Shown here: positions 42,117 to 51,055 of the stretch, in pieces
Layout: each line of letters opens with the position of its first letter
Position numbering within the stretch: position 1 is the stretch's first letter
The notes under the pieces: generated by a model
The model's input: the letters and a program-made list of their open reading frames with translations, nothing else
Databases searched by the model: none
Told to the model about the DNA's origin: nothing
Translations under genes and position numbers: made by a program
NCBI GenBank assembly: GCA_963791325.1
Contig: CAWBRU010000009.1
Span: 1 to 64,000 of the forward strand
Length of the DNA: 64,000 nt
Direction: 5' to 3'
Source: JBEVJK01 sp963791325
GTDB taxonomy: Bacteria > Pseudomonadota > Alphaproteobacteria > Rhizobiales > Rhizobiaceae

Positions 42117-44831
42117 ATGGAAAAGAGCCTCGCGCGCTACATCTGGACGCACACCTGGCGCCAGCAAATATGGATCCTGGTAGTCGTCGGTCTGTCGATG
42201 ATCCCCTATTTCATGTCGTTCGATCTGCCGAAGCTGATCGTCAACGGCCCGATTCAGGGTGACGGCTTCGAAGGGCCGAATGCGACCCAGCCCTTCATGG
42301 ACCTGAAATACAACATCCCGTTCATCGGTCCGGTCGAGTTGTTCCAGGGCTTTCCGCTGGACCGCGAGCAGACCTTGCTGGCTTTGAGCATGGTGTTCCT
42401 GCTGCTCGTCGTCATCAACGGCTTGTTCAAGCTCTACATCAACACCTTCAAGGGACGGCTCGGCGAGCGCATGCTGCGGCGCGTCCGCTTCGAGCTCGTC
42501 GACCTCATCCTCAGGTTCCCGCCCTACCAGTTCAAGCGGGTGAAGTCGGCCGAGGTCGCCACCATGGTCAAGGACGAGGTGGAGCCGCTCGGCGGCTTCA
42601 TCGGCGATGCCTTCGTCCAGCCGGCGCTGCTCGGCGGCCAGGCGCTGACGGCGATGGTCTTCATCATGATCCAGAATTTCTGGCTGGGAATGATCGCTGT
42701 GATCATCGTCGCCATCCAGCTGGTACTGATCCCGCGCATGCGCCGGCGGCTGCTCAGGCTTGGCCGCGAGCGCCAGCTGACGGCGCGCGAGCTGTCCGGC
42801 CGGGTCAGCGAGATCGTCGAAGGCATCGGCGCGATCCACGTCCACGACACCTCAAACTTCGAGCGCGCCGACATCGCTTCGCGGCTGGGGCGGATCTTCA
42901 AGATCCGCTATGACCTCTACCAGTGGAAGTTCATGGTCAAGTTCATCAACAATTTCTTGGCCCAGGTGACGCCGTTCCTGTTCTACCTGATCGGCGGCTA
43001 TCTGGCGCTGCATGGCCGCCTCGACGTCGGCCAGCTGGTCGCCGTGATCGCCGCCTACAAGGACCTGCCTGGACCGATGAAGGAGCTGATCGACTGGGAT
43101 CAGTCGCGCCAGGACGTGCAGGTCAAGTATCAGCAGGTGGTCGAGGGCTTCAGCATCGACCGGCTGGTCGATCCGAAGAACCAGACGCTGACTGCGGAAA
43201 AGGCGGCGGCGCTCAACGGTCCGCTCGCGGCCGTCAATCTGTCGCTGATCGACGACAGCGGCGCGCAGCTGGTCGATCACGTGTCGCTGCAGATCGAGCC
43301 GGGCGAGATGGTGGCGATCGTCGGCGCCGTGGGCAGCGGCGCCGAGGCCTTCGCCGAGGCGCTCGCCCGGCTTGCCTGGCCGGAGAGCGGCAAGGTGGTC
43401 GCCGGCGACATCGATCTGCTCGAATTGCCGGAATCGGTGACCGGGCGGCGGATCTCCTACGCCTCGTCCGATGCCTTCTTGCCGCAAGGCACGCTGCGCG
43501 ACAACCTGCTCTACGGTCTGCGCCACGCGCCGCTCAACACCCTGACCTACGAAGGCGACCGGGCGACCCGGCGCAGCTGGGAGGTCCTCGAGGCCAAGCT
43601 CGCCGGCAATCCGGACTACGACGTCAACAGCGACTGGGTCGACTACGAGGCGGCCGGCGCGCACAATCCGCAGGAGCTGTTTGCCGTCATCCGCCACGTG
43701 CTCGAAGCCGTCATCCTGTCGCGCGACATCCTCGACCTCGGGCTGCGCTCGGCGGCCGAGCCGGCCCGCCACAGCCAGCTGGTCGAGCGCGTGGTGGAAT
43801 TGCGCGCCGCCCTGCGCGAACGGCTGGAGAAGGAGGGTGCCACCGATCTCGTGGTGCCGTTCGAGCCCGGGGCTTACAACCGCGAGGCGACGGTGCGCGA
43901 GAACCTCTTGTTCGGCGCGGCCACCGGTCCCGAGCTCGCCGACAAGGCGCTCGCGGCCAACCCCTATTTCGCCTCGGTGCTCAAGGAACTCGGCCTCGAC
44001 GAGATCCTCTACGGCATGGGTCTGGAGATCGCCGAGCAGGCGATCGAGCTGTTCAGCGATCTGCCCCCGGATCACCCGTTCTTCCAGCAGCTCGCCTTCA
44101 TGACGCCGGAAGAGCTGCCGACCTATGATGCGCTGCTGCAGAAGCTCAAGGGCCGGCCGTTCGACAGCGTCTCGGAAGAAGACCGGGCGCCGATCATCAC
44201 GCTCAGCTTCGCTTATGTCGAGCCGCGGCATCGGTTCGGCCTGCTCACCGAAGAGCTGATGGACAAGGTGGTCGAGGCACGGACGCTGTTTTACGAGCAT
44301 CTGCCCGAGGAGCTGAAGGGCGCCATCGAGCCTTACGATCCGGAGCGCTACACCACCACCGCCAGCGTCATGGACAACGTGCTGTTCGGCCGCATCGCCC
44401 ACAGCCAGCCGGACGGGCCGGAGCGCATCCGCACCATCGTCTGCCAGATCCTCGACGATCTCAATCTCTATGACGATGTGCTCGACGTCGGCCTCGGCTT
44501 CAATGTCGGCGTCGGCGGGCGGCGGCTGACGGCTGCGCAGCGACAGAAGCTCGACGTTGCGCGGGCGCTGCTCAAGCGCCCCGACTATCTGATCTTCAAC
44601 CGCCCGTTGTCGGCGCTCGACCAGCGGCTGCAGGACCAGATCCTGCGCAACGTGCTCGAGGAAGCCCACCGGGACGGCCGCATGCCGGCCGTCATCTGGG
44701 TGCTGACCAACCCGGCCATGGCACAGTATTTCGACCGCGTGGTGGTGTTCGACGGCGGTGAACTCGTCGACGACGGAAGCCACGAGACACTTCTTGAAAG
44801 AAACGGTATCTTCAAGGCCATGCTGGCCTAA
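42117..44831 (+). CDS. ABC-exporter-like protein with degenerate, expanded nucleotide-binding domain, 904 aa
   Basis: Residues 1-330 look like an ABC exporter membrane domain, with hydrophobic helices near 18-35, 85-105, 170-205 and 280-298. From 380 a nucleotide-binding-like domain begins, but its motifs are broken. Walker A reads GAVGSGAE (403-410), without Lys and Ser/Thr. The signature is LTAAQ (804-808). Walker B is YLIFNRPLSALD (824-835), lacking Asp-Glu, and the switch His is replaced (LTN). Between Walker A and the signature lie about 390 residues, against roughly 100 normally. They hold three Q-loop-like segments ending TLRDNLLYG (459-467), TVRENLLFG (592-600) and SVMDNVLFG (750-758). 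ATP hydrolysis by this chain looks unlikely. A cyclic-nucleotide-binding gene follows after 37 bases. Confidence 0.8.
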   Translation: MEKSLARYIWTHTWRQQIWILVVVGLSMIPYFMSFDLPKLIVNGPIQGDGFEGPNATQPFMDLKYNIPFIGPVELFQGFPLDREQTLLALSMVFLLLVVINGLFKLYINTFKGRLGERMLRRVRFELVDLILRFPPYQFKRVKSAEVATMVKDEVEPLGGFIGDAFVQPALLGGQALTAMVFIMIQNFWLGMIAVIIVAIQLVLIPRMRRRLLRLGRERQLTARELSGRVSEIVEGIGAIHVHDTSNFERADIASRLGRIFKIRYDLYQWKFMVKFINNFLAQVTPFLFYLIGGYLALHGRLDVGQLVAVIAAYKDLPGPMKELIDWDQSRQDVQVKYQQVVEGFSIDRLVDPKNQTLTAEKAAALNGPLAAVNLSLIDDSGAQLVDHVSLQIEPGEMVAIVGAVGSGAEAFAEALARLAWPESGKVVAGDIDLLELPESVTGRRISYASSDAFLPQGTLRDNLLYGLRHAPLNTLTYEGDRATRRSWEVLEAKLAGNPDYDVNSDWVDYEAAGAHNPQELFAVIRHVLEAVILSRDILDLGLRSAAEPARHSQLVERVVELRAALRERLEKEGATDLVVPFEPGAYNREATVRENLLFGAATGPELADKALAANPYFASVLKELGLDEILYGMGLEIAEQAIELFSDLPPDHPFFQQLAFMTPEELPTYDALLQKLKGRPFDSVSEEDRAPIITLSFAYVEPRHRFGLLTEELMDKVVEARTLFYEHLPEELKGAIEPYDPERYTTTASVMDNVLFGRIAHSQPDGPERIRTIVCQILDDLNLYDDVLDVGLGFNVGVGGRRLTAAQRQKLDVARALLKRPDYLIFNRPLSALDQRLQDQILRNVLEEAHRDGRMPAVIWVLTNPAMAQYFDRVVVFDGGELVDDGSHETLLERNGIFKAMLA

Positions 44832-44868
44832 TTAGGCAGGGTGGCCGGCAATTCGGCAAGGTGCAGCG

Positions 44869-45321
44869 ATGCTTCTCAAGGATGAAGTGGGAATGTTGCG
44901 GCGGGTGCCTCTGTTTGCCGGCGTCGAACCGGCCAAGCTGAAGCTGCTCGCCTTTACCTCCGACAGGGTCACCTACACTGCGGGACAGACTTTGTTCCAC
45001 CAAGGCGACGAGGGCGACGCGGCCTATGTCATCCTCTCCGGCACCGCCGACATCCTGGTCGATTCCGGCAAGGGCCAGATCAAGGTCGCCGAGCTCGAGC
45101 CCAACTCCATCGTCGGCGAGATCGCCATTCTGTGCGACGTTTCGCGCACCGCCACCGTCAAGGCCGCCGAGCCTCTGGAGGTTCTGCGCATCCGCAAGGA
45201 CCATTTCCTGCGCCTATTGCGCGAATTTCCGGAGATGACCATCGAGATCGTGCGCGTGCTCGCCAACCGGCTGAGCCACACCACGGCGGAACTGATCGAT
45301 GCCCGGAGCCAACGGCATTGA
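44869..45321 (+). CDS. Stand-alone cyclic-nucleotide-binding domain protein, 150 aa
   Basis: The whole protein is one CRP-type cNMP-binding domain: LRRVPLFAGVEPAKLKLLAFTSDRVTYTAGQTLFHQGDEGDAAYVILSGTADIL, then the phosphate-binding cassette VGEIAILCDVSRTATV with the key Glu and Arg. It ends with a helix (MTIEIVRVLANRLSHTTAEL). There is no DNA-binding helix-turn-helix, so it should act through a protein partner. It lies 37 bases behind the ABC-exporter-like gene. Three cyclase-family genes lie within 16 kb. Confidence 0.88.
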   Translation: MLLKDEVGMLRRVPLFAGVEPAKLKLLAFTSDRVTYTAGQTLFHQGDEGDAAYVILSGTADILVDSGKGQIKVAELEPNSIVGEIAILCDVSRTATVKAAEPLEVLRIRKDHFLRLLREFPEMTIEIVRVLANRLSHTTAELIDARSQRH

Positions 45322-45495
45322 AGCGCAAATGCGACGCGGCCGACGGCTCCGGACGCCCGCCCCTCCAGGGTCCTGCCACGGCTTGTCCGTTGCTCGACTT
45401 TGTGACCAGTTGAAAAAGGCGCGCAATACGTGTCACGTTTAGGGGTGGCGGCCCGGCTGCACACAGCAGGAACCGGGAAGCCACCGAAAGGCGCC

Positions 45496-46386
45496 ATGGA
45501 CGACGATCTCCTCAGCGTCCGATTTTGGGGTGTTCGCGGCAGCGTGCCTGTCTCGGGGCCCGAATATATCCGCTTCGGCGGCAACACCATCTCGCTCGAG
45601 GTCCGTTGCGGGCCGCATGTGCTGTTCTTCGACGCCGGATCCGGTATCCGCCCGGCCGGCGAGAAGCTGCGCGCCGAGGGGCGGCACGAGTTCGACATCT
45701 TCTTCACCCATTCTCACTACGACCACATCCTCGGGCTGCCGTTCTTCTATCCGATCTATGATCCCGAGACCCATGTGGTGCTTCATTCGGGGCATCTCGC
45801 CGGGCGCATGACGACCAACGAGATGGTCAGCGATTTCATGCGGCCGCCATGGTTTCCGGTCCGCCTGGACATCTGCCGGGCGCAGCTCGATTGTCGCGAT
45901 TTCCGTTCGGGCGATATCCTGCGGCCCCGCCCCGGGGTGACAGTGCGCACCGGCAGTCTCAACCATCCGGGCGGCTGCATCGGCTACCGGGTCGAGTGGG
46001 GCGGCCGCGCGGTGGCGGTGATCACCGATACCGAGCACGAGCCGGGCGAGCTCGATCCGAACGTGCTTGCCCTGATCAGCCAGGCCGACCTGGTCGTCTA
46101 CGACTGCACCTATACCGAGGAGGAGATGGTGCGCAAGCGCGGCTATGGCCACTCGACCTGGCAGCAGGGCGTCAAGCTCTGCCAGGCGGCGGGCGCCAGG
46201 CAACTGGCGCTGTTCCACCATGACCCGGCGCGCACCGATACCCAACTCGACGCGATCGAGCAGCGGGCGGTGGCCGAATTCGGCGGCGCCTTTGCGGCCC
46301 GCGACGGCCAGGTGGTGGAGTTCGAGCGCATCATCGCCTCGCCGCGCCGGGCGGCGCGCCGGACGGCGGCGGCGCGAGGGCGCTGA
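45496..46386 (+). CDS. MBL-fold metallo-hydrolase, 296 aa
   Basis: The metal site is clear: FFTHSHYDHILGLPFF (HxHxDH-like), SLNHPGGCIGYRV, AVITDTEHEPGE and LALFHHDPARTD. It begins LSVRFWGVRGSVPVSGPEYIRFGGNTISLEVR, the start of a widespread group of metallo-beta-lactamase-fold proteins that includes phosphodiesterase-like enzymes and is often linked to response or cyclic-nucleotide signalling genes. ATG 45496 is chosen; an earlier GTG at 45430 would add a Gly/Pro-rich stretch. Its 3' end overlaps the convergent deacetylase gene by 56 bases. Phosphodiesterase activity is only a suggestion from context. Confidence 0.82.
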   Translation: MDDDLLSVRFWGVRGSVPVSGPEYIRFGGNTISLEVRCGPHVLFFDAGSGIRPAGEKLRAEGRHEFDIFFTHSHYDHILGLPFFYPIYDPETHVVLHSGHLAGRMTTNEMVSDFMRPPWFPVRLDICRAQLDCRDFRSGDILRPRPGVTVRTGSLNHPGGCIGYRVEWGGRAVAVITDTEHEPGELDPNVLALISQADLVVYDCTYTEEEMVRKRGYGHSTWQQGVKLCQAAGARQLALFHHDPARTDTQLDAIEQRAVAEFGGAFAARDGQVVEFERIIASPRRAARRTAAARGR

Positions 46387-47098
46387 CATCGTGCCAGCGG
46401 CTGGCCGGATGCCCGGCCGTCACGGCCAGCAGCCGCTCCAGAAAGGCCCAGGCCGCGGCGTCATGGACCAGATGGTGGGTCAGCAGCCCGATCGGGCGAC
46501 GCGAAAATTGGGTCAGCTGCGCCAGGATCTCGGCCAGCAGCGCACCGGGATCGCGACCGCCGCGGCTGCCGTGCCAATCGATGATGTCGACGGTGCTGTT
46601 GAGCACCCTGAGCGGCGCCGGGCGCGGGGGTCCGAAGGTCGACAGGATCTCGAACCCCGCCGCCGGCAGCCGAGCCACCACCTCCGCATCGATGCGGTTC
46701 CACGGCGGCACCAGCAGCGGCAGAGCCCGCTCGCCATGAAGCGTCTTGAGCCGGCCGAGACCCCGCGCGAGTTCGTCGAGGACCGCTTGCGTCGGGCGGT
46801 GCGGGCCGAGCTCCTGCTTCTTTTCGCCGGCCGGCGCATGGTTGGTGTGCGCGAAGCCATGCACCGCGACCCGCACCAGCCGGTCTCCGGCGAGTGCGGC
46901 CGCCAGCGAGGCGCCGGTCGCGGCCGGGATGACGGCCAGCGTCAACGGCACGGCGTGGGCGGTGCAGAGAGCGAGCAGCCGGTCCAGCGCGGCCGAAGGG
47001 GCCACGGCGTCGTCGTCGCGCAGCCAGAGCTCAACCTCGTGGCCGCGGTCCTGCGCGCGGTCGAGGGCCGCGCCGAGATCGTTCCAGGTCGCGCTCAT
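46331..47098 (-). CDS. Polysaccharide deacetylase-like protein (NodB fold), 255 aa
   Basis: The fold is that of carbohydrate esterase 4-type deacetylases: VELWLRDDDAVAPSAALDRLLALC with the catalytic/metal Asp pair, VRVAVHGFAHTNHAP with a His-x-x-x-His metal site, LPLLVPPWNRIDAEVVARL and IGLLTHHLVHDAAAWAFLERLL. Rhizobial relatives often neighbour glycosyltransferases. ATG 47098 overlaps the preceding glycosyltransferase stop (ATGA), so the two are coupled. The end overlaps the convergent MBL gene by 56 bases. It is cytoplasmic as far as seen (no signal peptide). Confidence 0.78.
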   Translation of the reverse strand: MSATWNDLGAALDRAQDRGHEVELWLRDDDAVAPSAALDRLLALCTAHAVPLTLAVIPAATGASLAAALAGDRLVRVAVHGFAHTNHAPAGEKKQELGPHRPTQAVLDELARGLGRLKTLHGERALPLLVPPWNRIDAEVVARLPAAGFEILSTFGPPRPAPLRVLNSTVDIIDWHGSRGGRDPGALLAEILAQLTQFSRRPIGLLTHHLVHDAAAWAFLERLLAVTAGHPASRWHDVSALAPPPSGAPPGAARR

Positions 47099-48180
47099 CG
47101 CCGCGCCACTGCGGCGATGATGGTGCCGAGCCGCGCTGCGCCGGCGGCGAGCGAGCGCTCGGCCCATACCCGCCGGCGCGCCGCAGCTGCCAGCCTGCCG
47201 CGCAGCGCGGCGTCGTCGAGCAGCCTGGCGACGGCCGCAGCGAAGGCGCCGACGTCGCCCGCCGGCACCAGGAGGCCGGTCTCGCCGTCGATGACCACTT
47301 CGGGCACCCCGGCCACCGCTTGCGCCACCACCGGCAGCCCGGCAGCCTGCGCCTCCAGATAGGCGAGCCCATAAGCCTCGCCGAAGCCCGGCCAGAGATA
47401 GACGGCGCCGCGCGCCAGCCGGCGGGCGATCGCCTCGGTGCCGCATGCCCCGGCAAACGCCAGGCGCTCGGCGGGAAGCGCGGCAAACGCCGCCTCGACC
47501 GCCGGCCGTGCCGGCCCATCGCCGATGATCGTCAGGTGCCAGTCCCGGCCGCCCAGCCGTCCGAGCCCTTGCGCCAGCATCCGGTAGCTGTCGAGCTTGT
47601 CGCCGCTGCGCATCATCGCCACCGTGACCAGCTCCCCCGGCCGCGGCTCGGGCGGGGCGGCGAACGGTGCGACATCGATGAAGGGCCGCAAAAGCACCAG
47701 CCGCTCCGGATCGACGACCGAGGCCAGCCCGGCCCGGTCGCGCTCGGTGAGACACAGCACGGCCGCCGATCGGGTGAGCGCCGCGAGCACCTGCCGCTGA
47801 TTGTCGGCCCAGGCCCCGACCGCCCGCCGCTGCGAATAGGAGGCCTCGGCCGCGACATAGGGAATGGCGAATGCGGCAGCGAGCCCGGGCCCGACCAGGT
47901 CCGGCGCCTTGTGGTAGGGATGATAGCTGAACCACAGATCGGGCGGCCCCGATCGGCGCCACGCCGCGGCCAGCCGAGCCGCTTCGATCCGGGCCGCCGC
48001 ATGGATCGGCGCATAGAGCACCGGGTCGGGCGCAGCGCCGTAGCTGCGCAGGTCCGAGGCAAGCTCGACCTCGTGGCCCGAGAGGCTCAGCGCGCGCATC
48101 AGCAGCCTGGCCATCTCGCGGTCCCCCGACGGGACGGGATGGGTCGGCGCTTTGAGCGGAGCATAAAAGGCGATGCGCAT
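47095..48180 (-). CDS. GT4-family glycosyltransferase, 361 aa
   Basis: The N-terminus RIAFYAPLKAPTHPVPSGDREMARLLMRALSLSGHEVELAS and C-terminal GAVYLWPGFGEAYGLAYLEAQAAGLPVVAQAVAGVPEVVIDGETGLLVPAGD are typical GT4. The latter includes the E-x7-E-like donor site (FGEAYGLAYLEA). GELVTVAMMRSGDKLDSYRMLAQGLGRL marks the second Rossmann lobe. It is translationally coupled to the deacetylase gene and divergent from the DUF3095 gene at 48370. The same pair, glycosyltransferase and deacetylase, suggests addition of a sugar followed by N-deacetylation. Confidence 0.88.
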   Translation of the reverse strand: MRIAFYAPLKAPTHPVPSGDREMARLLMRALSLSGHEVELASDLRSYGAAPDPVLYAPIHAAARIEAARLAAAWRRSGPPDLWFSYHPYHKAPDLVGPGLAAAFAIPYVAAEASYSQRRAVGAWADNQRQVLAALTRSAAVLCLTERDRAGLASVVDPERLVLLRPFIDVAPFAAPPEPRPGELVTVAMMRSGDKLDSYRMLAQGLGRLGGRDWHLTIIGDGPARPAVEAAFAALPAERLAFAGACGTEAIARRLARGAVYLWPGFGEAYGLAYLEAQAAGLPVVAQAVAGVPEVVIDGETGLLVPAGDVGAFAAAVARLLDDAALRGRLAAAARRRVWAERSLAAGAARLGTIIAAVARR

Positions 48181-48369
48181 CGCGGCTGCGAAACCTATCT
48201 GGCGCACGCAGCGTAAAGTCAAAATGAGCGCGAGCCTATCCGGCACGCCCTCGGCTGTCCGGCCGAACGGCGAGCCGGCCAAGGCGCCCGCCGTTGGCCA
48301 GTTCAAGAATCGGTGAGCCGTGCGGCTGTGCGGGCCAGAGCTGCCGAAATGTGCTAGGACGACACGACG

Positions 48370-49530
48370 ATGGACACCCCGCCCCCGACGGACGCCTTTC
48401 TCGACAGCGTCCCGGTCCTGACCGCCTTCGAGAACGTCGCCGACGTTGCCGCCTACCGGCCGCTGCCGGGTGATTGGGCGCTGGCCACCGCCGACATCGT
48501 CGGCTCGACAGAGGCGATCGCCGGCGGCGGCTACAAGGCGGTCAACATGGCCGGCGCCAGCGTCATCTCGGCGCTGCTCAATGCCCTTCAGCGTCGCGAC
48601 CTGCCCTTCGTGTTCGGCGGCGACGGGGCGATCGTGGCCTTCCCGCAGTCTCAGCGCGACCTCGTGGCGCGCACCCTGGCCGCGGTCCAGGCCTGGGTCA
48701 AGGACGAGCTCGGCCTCGAATTGCGCGCGGCAATCGTGCCGCTCGCCGACATCCGGGCGCGTGGCTTCGACGTCCGCGTCGCCAGTCTGCGCGCCTCCGA
48801 GGAGGTCGCCTACGCGATGTTCGCCGGCGGCGGCGCCAGCTGGGCCGAGGCCGAGATGAAGGCCGGCCGCTACCGCATCGAGCCGGCACCCAGCGGCACC
48901 CGGCCGGACCTCACCGGGCTCTCCTGCCGCTGGAACCCGATCCCGTCGCGTCACGGCGAGATTGTCTCGATCATCGCCGTGCCGAGCGACGCCCAGTCGC
49001 TGCCGGCGTTCCAGCGCCTGGTTTCCGATCTGCTCGCGCTGGCCGCCGAGGAGGATCGCGGCGGCCATCCGGTCCCGCTCACCGGACCGACCTACAGCTT
49101 TCCCTCGCCCGGGCTTGCGATCGAGGCTGCGGCGCTGGCGCCGCGCGGCCACCGGCTCAAGCCCCGCCTCTCGATCCTGGCGCAGATGGCGGTGACCCAT
49201 CTCGCCAGCAAGACGGGCTGGAAGCCGTTCGGTTTCGATGCCGAGCTCTACAAGCGCGATACCGCCGAGAATTCCGACTTCCGCAAGTTCGACGACGGCT
49301 TGAAGATGACCCTCGACATCGACGCCGAGGTCGCCGACCGGATCGAGCAGCGCCTGAAACAGGCGGAGCGGGAAGGCATCGCAACCTACGGGCTGCACCG
49401 CCAGACCTCGGCGCTGATGACCTGCCTCGTCGCCTCGCCGTTCCAGCGCAATCACGTCCACTTCATCGACGGCGCCGCCGGCGGCTACGCCGTTGCGGCC
49501 GCCAATCTCAAGGCCAAGGCGCCGGCCTGA
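48370..49530 (+). CDS. DUF3095 cyclase-like protein, 386 aa
   Basis: The N-terminal region DWALATADIVGSTEAIAGGGYKAVNMAGASVISALLNALQRRDLPFVFGGDGAIVAFP is the hallmark of DUF3095. It resembles a class III nucleotide cyclase, with Asp in TADIVGST and GGDGA as possible metal sites. The C-terminal part (from about 270, LAQMAVTHLASKTGWKPFGFDAELYKRDTAENSDFRKFDDGLKMTLD) is family specific. Enzyme activity is not established. It is followed 181 bases later by a clear cyclase gene, and no cyclase-type transition-state Arg/Asn pair is evident here. Confidence 0.8.
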   Translation: MDTPPPTDAFLDSVPVLTAFENVADVAAYRPLPGDWALATADIVGSTEAIAGGGYKAVNMAGASVISALLNALQRRDLPFVFGGDGAIVAFPQSQRDLVARTLAAVQAWVKDELGLELRAAIVPLADIRARGFDVRVASLRASEEVAYAMFAGGGASWAEAEMKAGRYRIEPAPSGTRPDLTGLSCRWNPIPSRHGEIVSIIAVPSDAQSLPAFQRLVSDLLALAAEEDRGGHPVPLTGPTYSFPSPGLAIEAAALAPRGHRLKPRLSILAQMAVTHLASKTGWKPFGFDAELYKRDTAENSDFRKFDDGLKMTLDIDAEVADRIEQRLKQAEREGIATYGLHRQTSALMTCLVASPFQRNHVHFIDGAAGGYAVAAANLKAKAPA

Positions 49531-49711
49531 AAAAAGGGGCGGACGTCTCGGCTTTGCTGCAACCTGCCGTTTGGGAGGGCTTGCGCCACTTCCCGTCGAT
49601 CCCCACGTTAGCTAAGTAGAGGTCAGTGCGGCTTTCAGCGGCGGCGGGGTCAACTTGTGCGAGGATCGGGCGCCTCCGGCGTGACGGTCCCGCTCCGGCA
49701 TTTGAAGAAAA

Positions 49712-51055
49712 ATGATCGAAAAGCGCTTCGAAATTTCCGACATCCTCATGGACAAGGTCGCCGACTGGCTGACCAAATCGTCGCTTGCCGGCGATGATCT
49801 CGAAACCATGGTGCGCGGCTTCTGCGAGCGGCTGGCGGCCGCCGGCCTGCCGCTGGTGCGGGTTCACCTGTCGTTCTCCATGCTGCACCCCCTTTATGAC
49901 GCGCTCGGCTTCACCTGGGAGCGCGGCCGAGGCATGGAGGTCGAAGGCTTTCGCAAGAAGACCGGTCTGCCCTCCGAACGGTTCCTGCACAGCCCCTACT
50001 ATCATCTGATCAGCAACCGGCTCGAGCACCTGCGCCGCCGCATCGATCCAGACGCGCCGTCGGAGTTCCCGATCTTCGACGATTTGAAGAAGATCGGGGT
50101 CACCGACTACATCGCCTTCGTCCATTCCTTCAGCCTCAACGCCAGCCAGGGCATGATCGGCAGCTGGTCGACCGACGCCCCCGACGGCTTCTCCGAGAGC
50201 GCGATTGCCGCCCTGTTGCGGATCGAGAACCATCTTGCGGTGGCGAGCAAGATGGCCGTCCTCAACAAGCTCGCCGACAACATGCTGACCACCTATCTCG
50301 GCGGCGATGCCGGCAAGCGGGTGCTCAACGGGCAGATCAGACGCGGCGACGGCGATACCATCCGCGCCGCGCTGGTGATGGCCGACATGCGCGGCTCGAC
50401 CAAGCTTGCCGAGACCGCCGGCCGCGAAGGCTATATCGAGACGCTCAACCAGTTCTTCGATGCCATCGCTGCGCCGTTCAACCGCAGCGGCGGGCAGATC
50501 CTGTCCTTCCTCGGAGACGGCTTTCTCGCCGTCTATCCGTGCGAGCGCCATCGCGCGCCCTCGGAAGTCGCCTGCCAGGCCGCGCTGGCCGCCTCGTTCA
50601 AGGCCACCGCCCGGGTGGCCGAGCTCAACCGCCAGCGGGCACAGGCGGGGCTCGGCGAGATCGCCTACGGCATCGGCATGCATGTCGGCAACGTCATGTT
50701 CGGCAATGTCGGCCTCACCGACCGGCTGACCTTCTCGGCCTTCGGCGCCGCGGTCAACGAGGTGCAGCGGCTGCAGCTGCTGACCAAGAAGTACCCCGAG
50801 CGGGTCATCGCCAGCCAGGACTTCGCCACCTATGCCGGCGGCGGCTGGCTGACGCTCGGCAATGAGAAGCTCGACGGCGTGCGGGAGAAGGTGACGGTGC
50901 TGTCGCCCGACATGGCCGATCTGGCGCTGGGCGAGGAGGAAGGTTTCGAGGCCGCCTATGACCGGATGATGTCCGATGCCGAGCAGGTCATGCTGCTGCA
51001 TCGCGATGCCGGTCAGCGGCAGCTGCCCGACGACGCGGCGAAGAAGCTGCAGTGA
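49712..51055 (+). CDS. Class III adenylate/guanylate cyclase, soluble, 447 aa
   Basis: The N-terminal 200 residues form an unassigned sensor region (HPLYDALGFTWERGRGMEVEGF; FVHSFSLNASQGMIGSWSTDAPDGFSES). This is a pattern seen in several alphaproteobacterial cyclases. The catalytic domain starts VMADMRGSTKLAE (metal Asp225), has FLGDGFLAVYP (Asp269) and GIGMHVGNVMFGNVGLTDRLTFSAFGAAVNEVQRL. There is no membrane segment. Its stop overlaps the start of the secreted lyase gene (GTGA), so cyclase and lyase are translationally coupled. Product choice (cAMP or cGMP) cannot be read from the sequence with confidence. Confidence 0.9.
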   Translation: MIEKRFEISDILMDKVADWLTKSSLAGDDLETMVRGFCERLAAAGLPLVRVHLSFSMLHPLYDALGFTWERGRGMEVEGFRKKTGLPSERFLHSPYYHLISNRLEHLRRRIDPDAPSEFPIFDDLKKIGVTDYIAFVHSFSLNASQGMIGSWSTDAPDGFSESAIAALLRIENHLAVASKMAVLNKLADNMLTTYLGGDAGKRVLNGQIRRGDGDTIRAALVMADMRGSTKLAETAGREGYIETLNQFFDAIAAPFNRSGGQILSFLGDGFLAVYPCERHRAPSEVACQAALAASFKATARVAELNRQRAQAGLGEIAYGIGMHVGNVMFGNVGLTDRLTFSAFGAAVNEVQRLQLLTKKYPERVIASQDFATYAGGGWLTLGNEKLDGVREKVTVLSPDMADLALGEEEGFEAAYDRMMSDAEQVMLLHRDAGQRQLPDDAAKKLQ

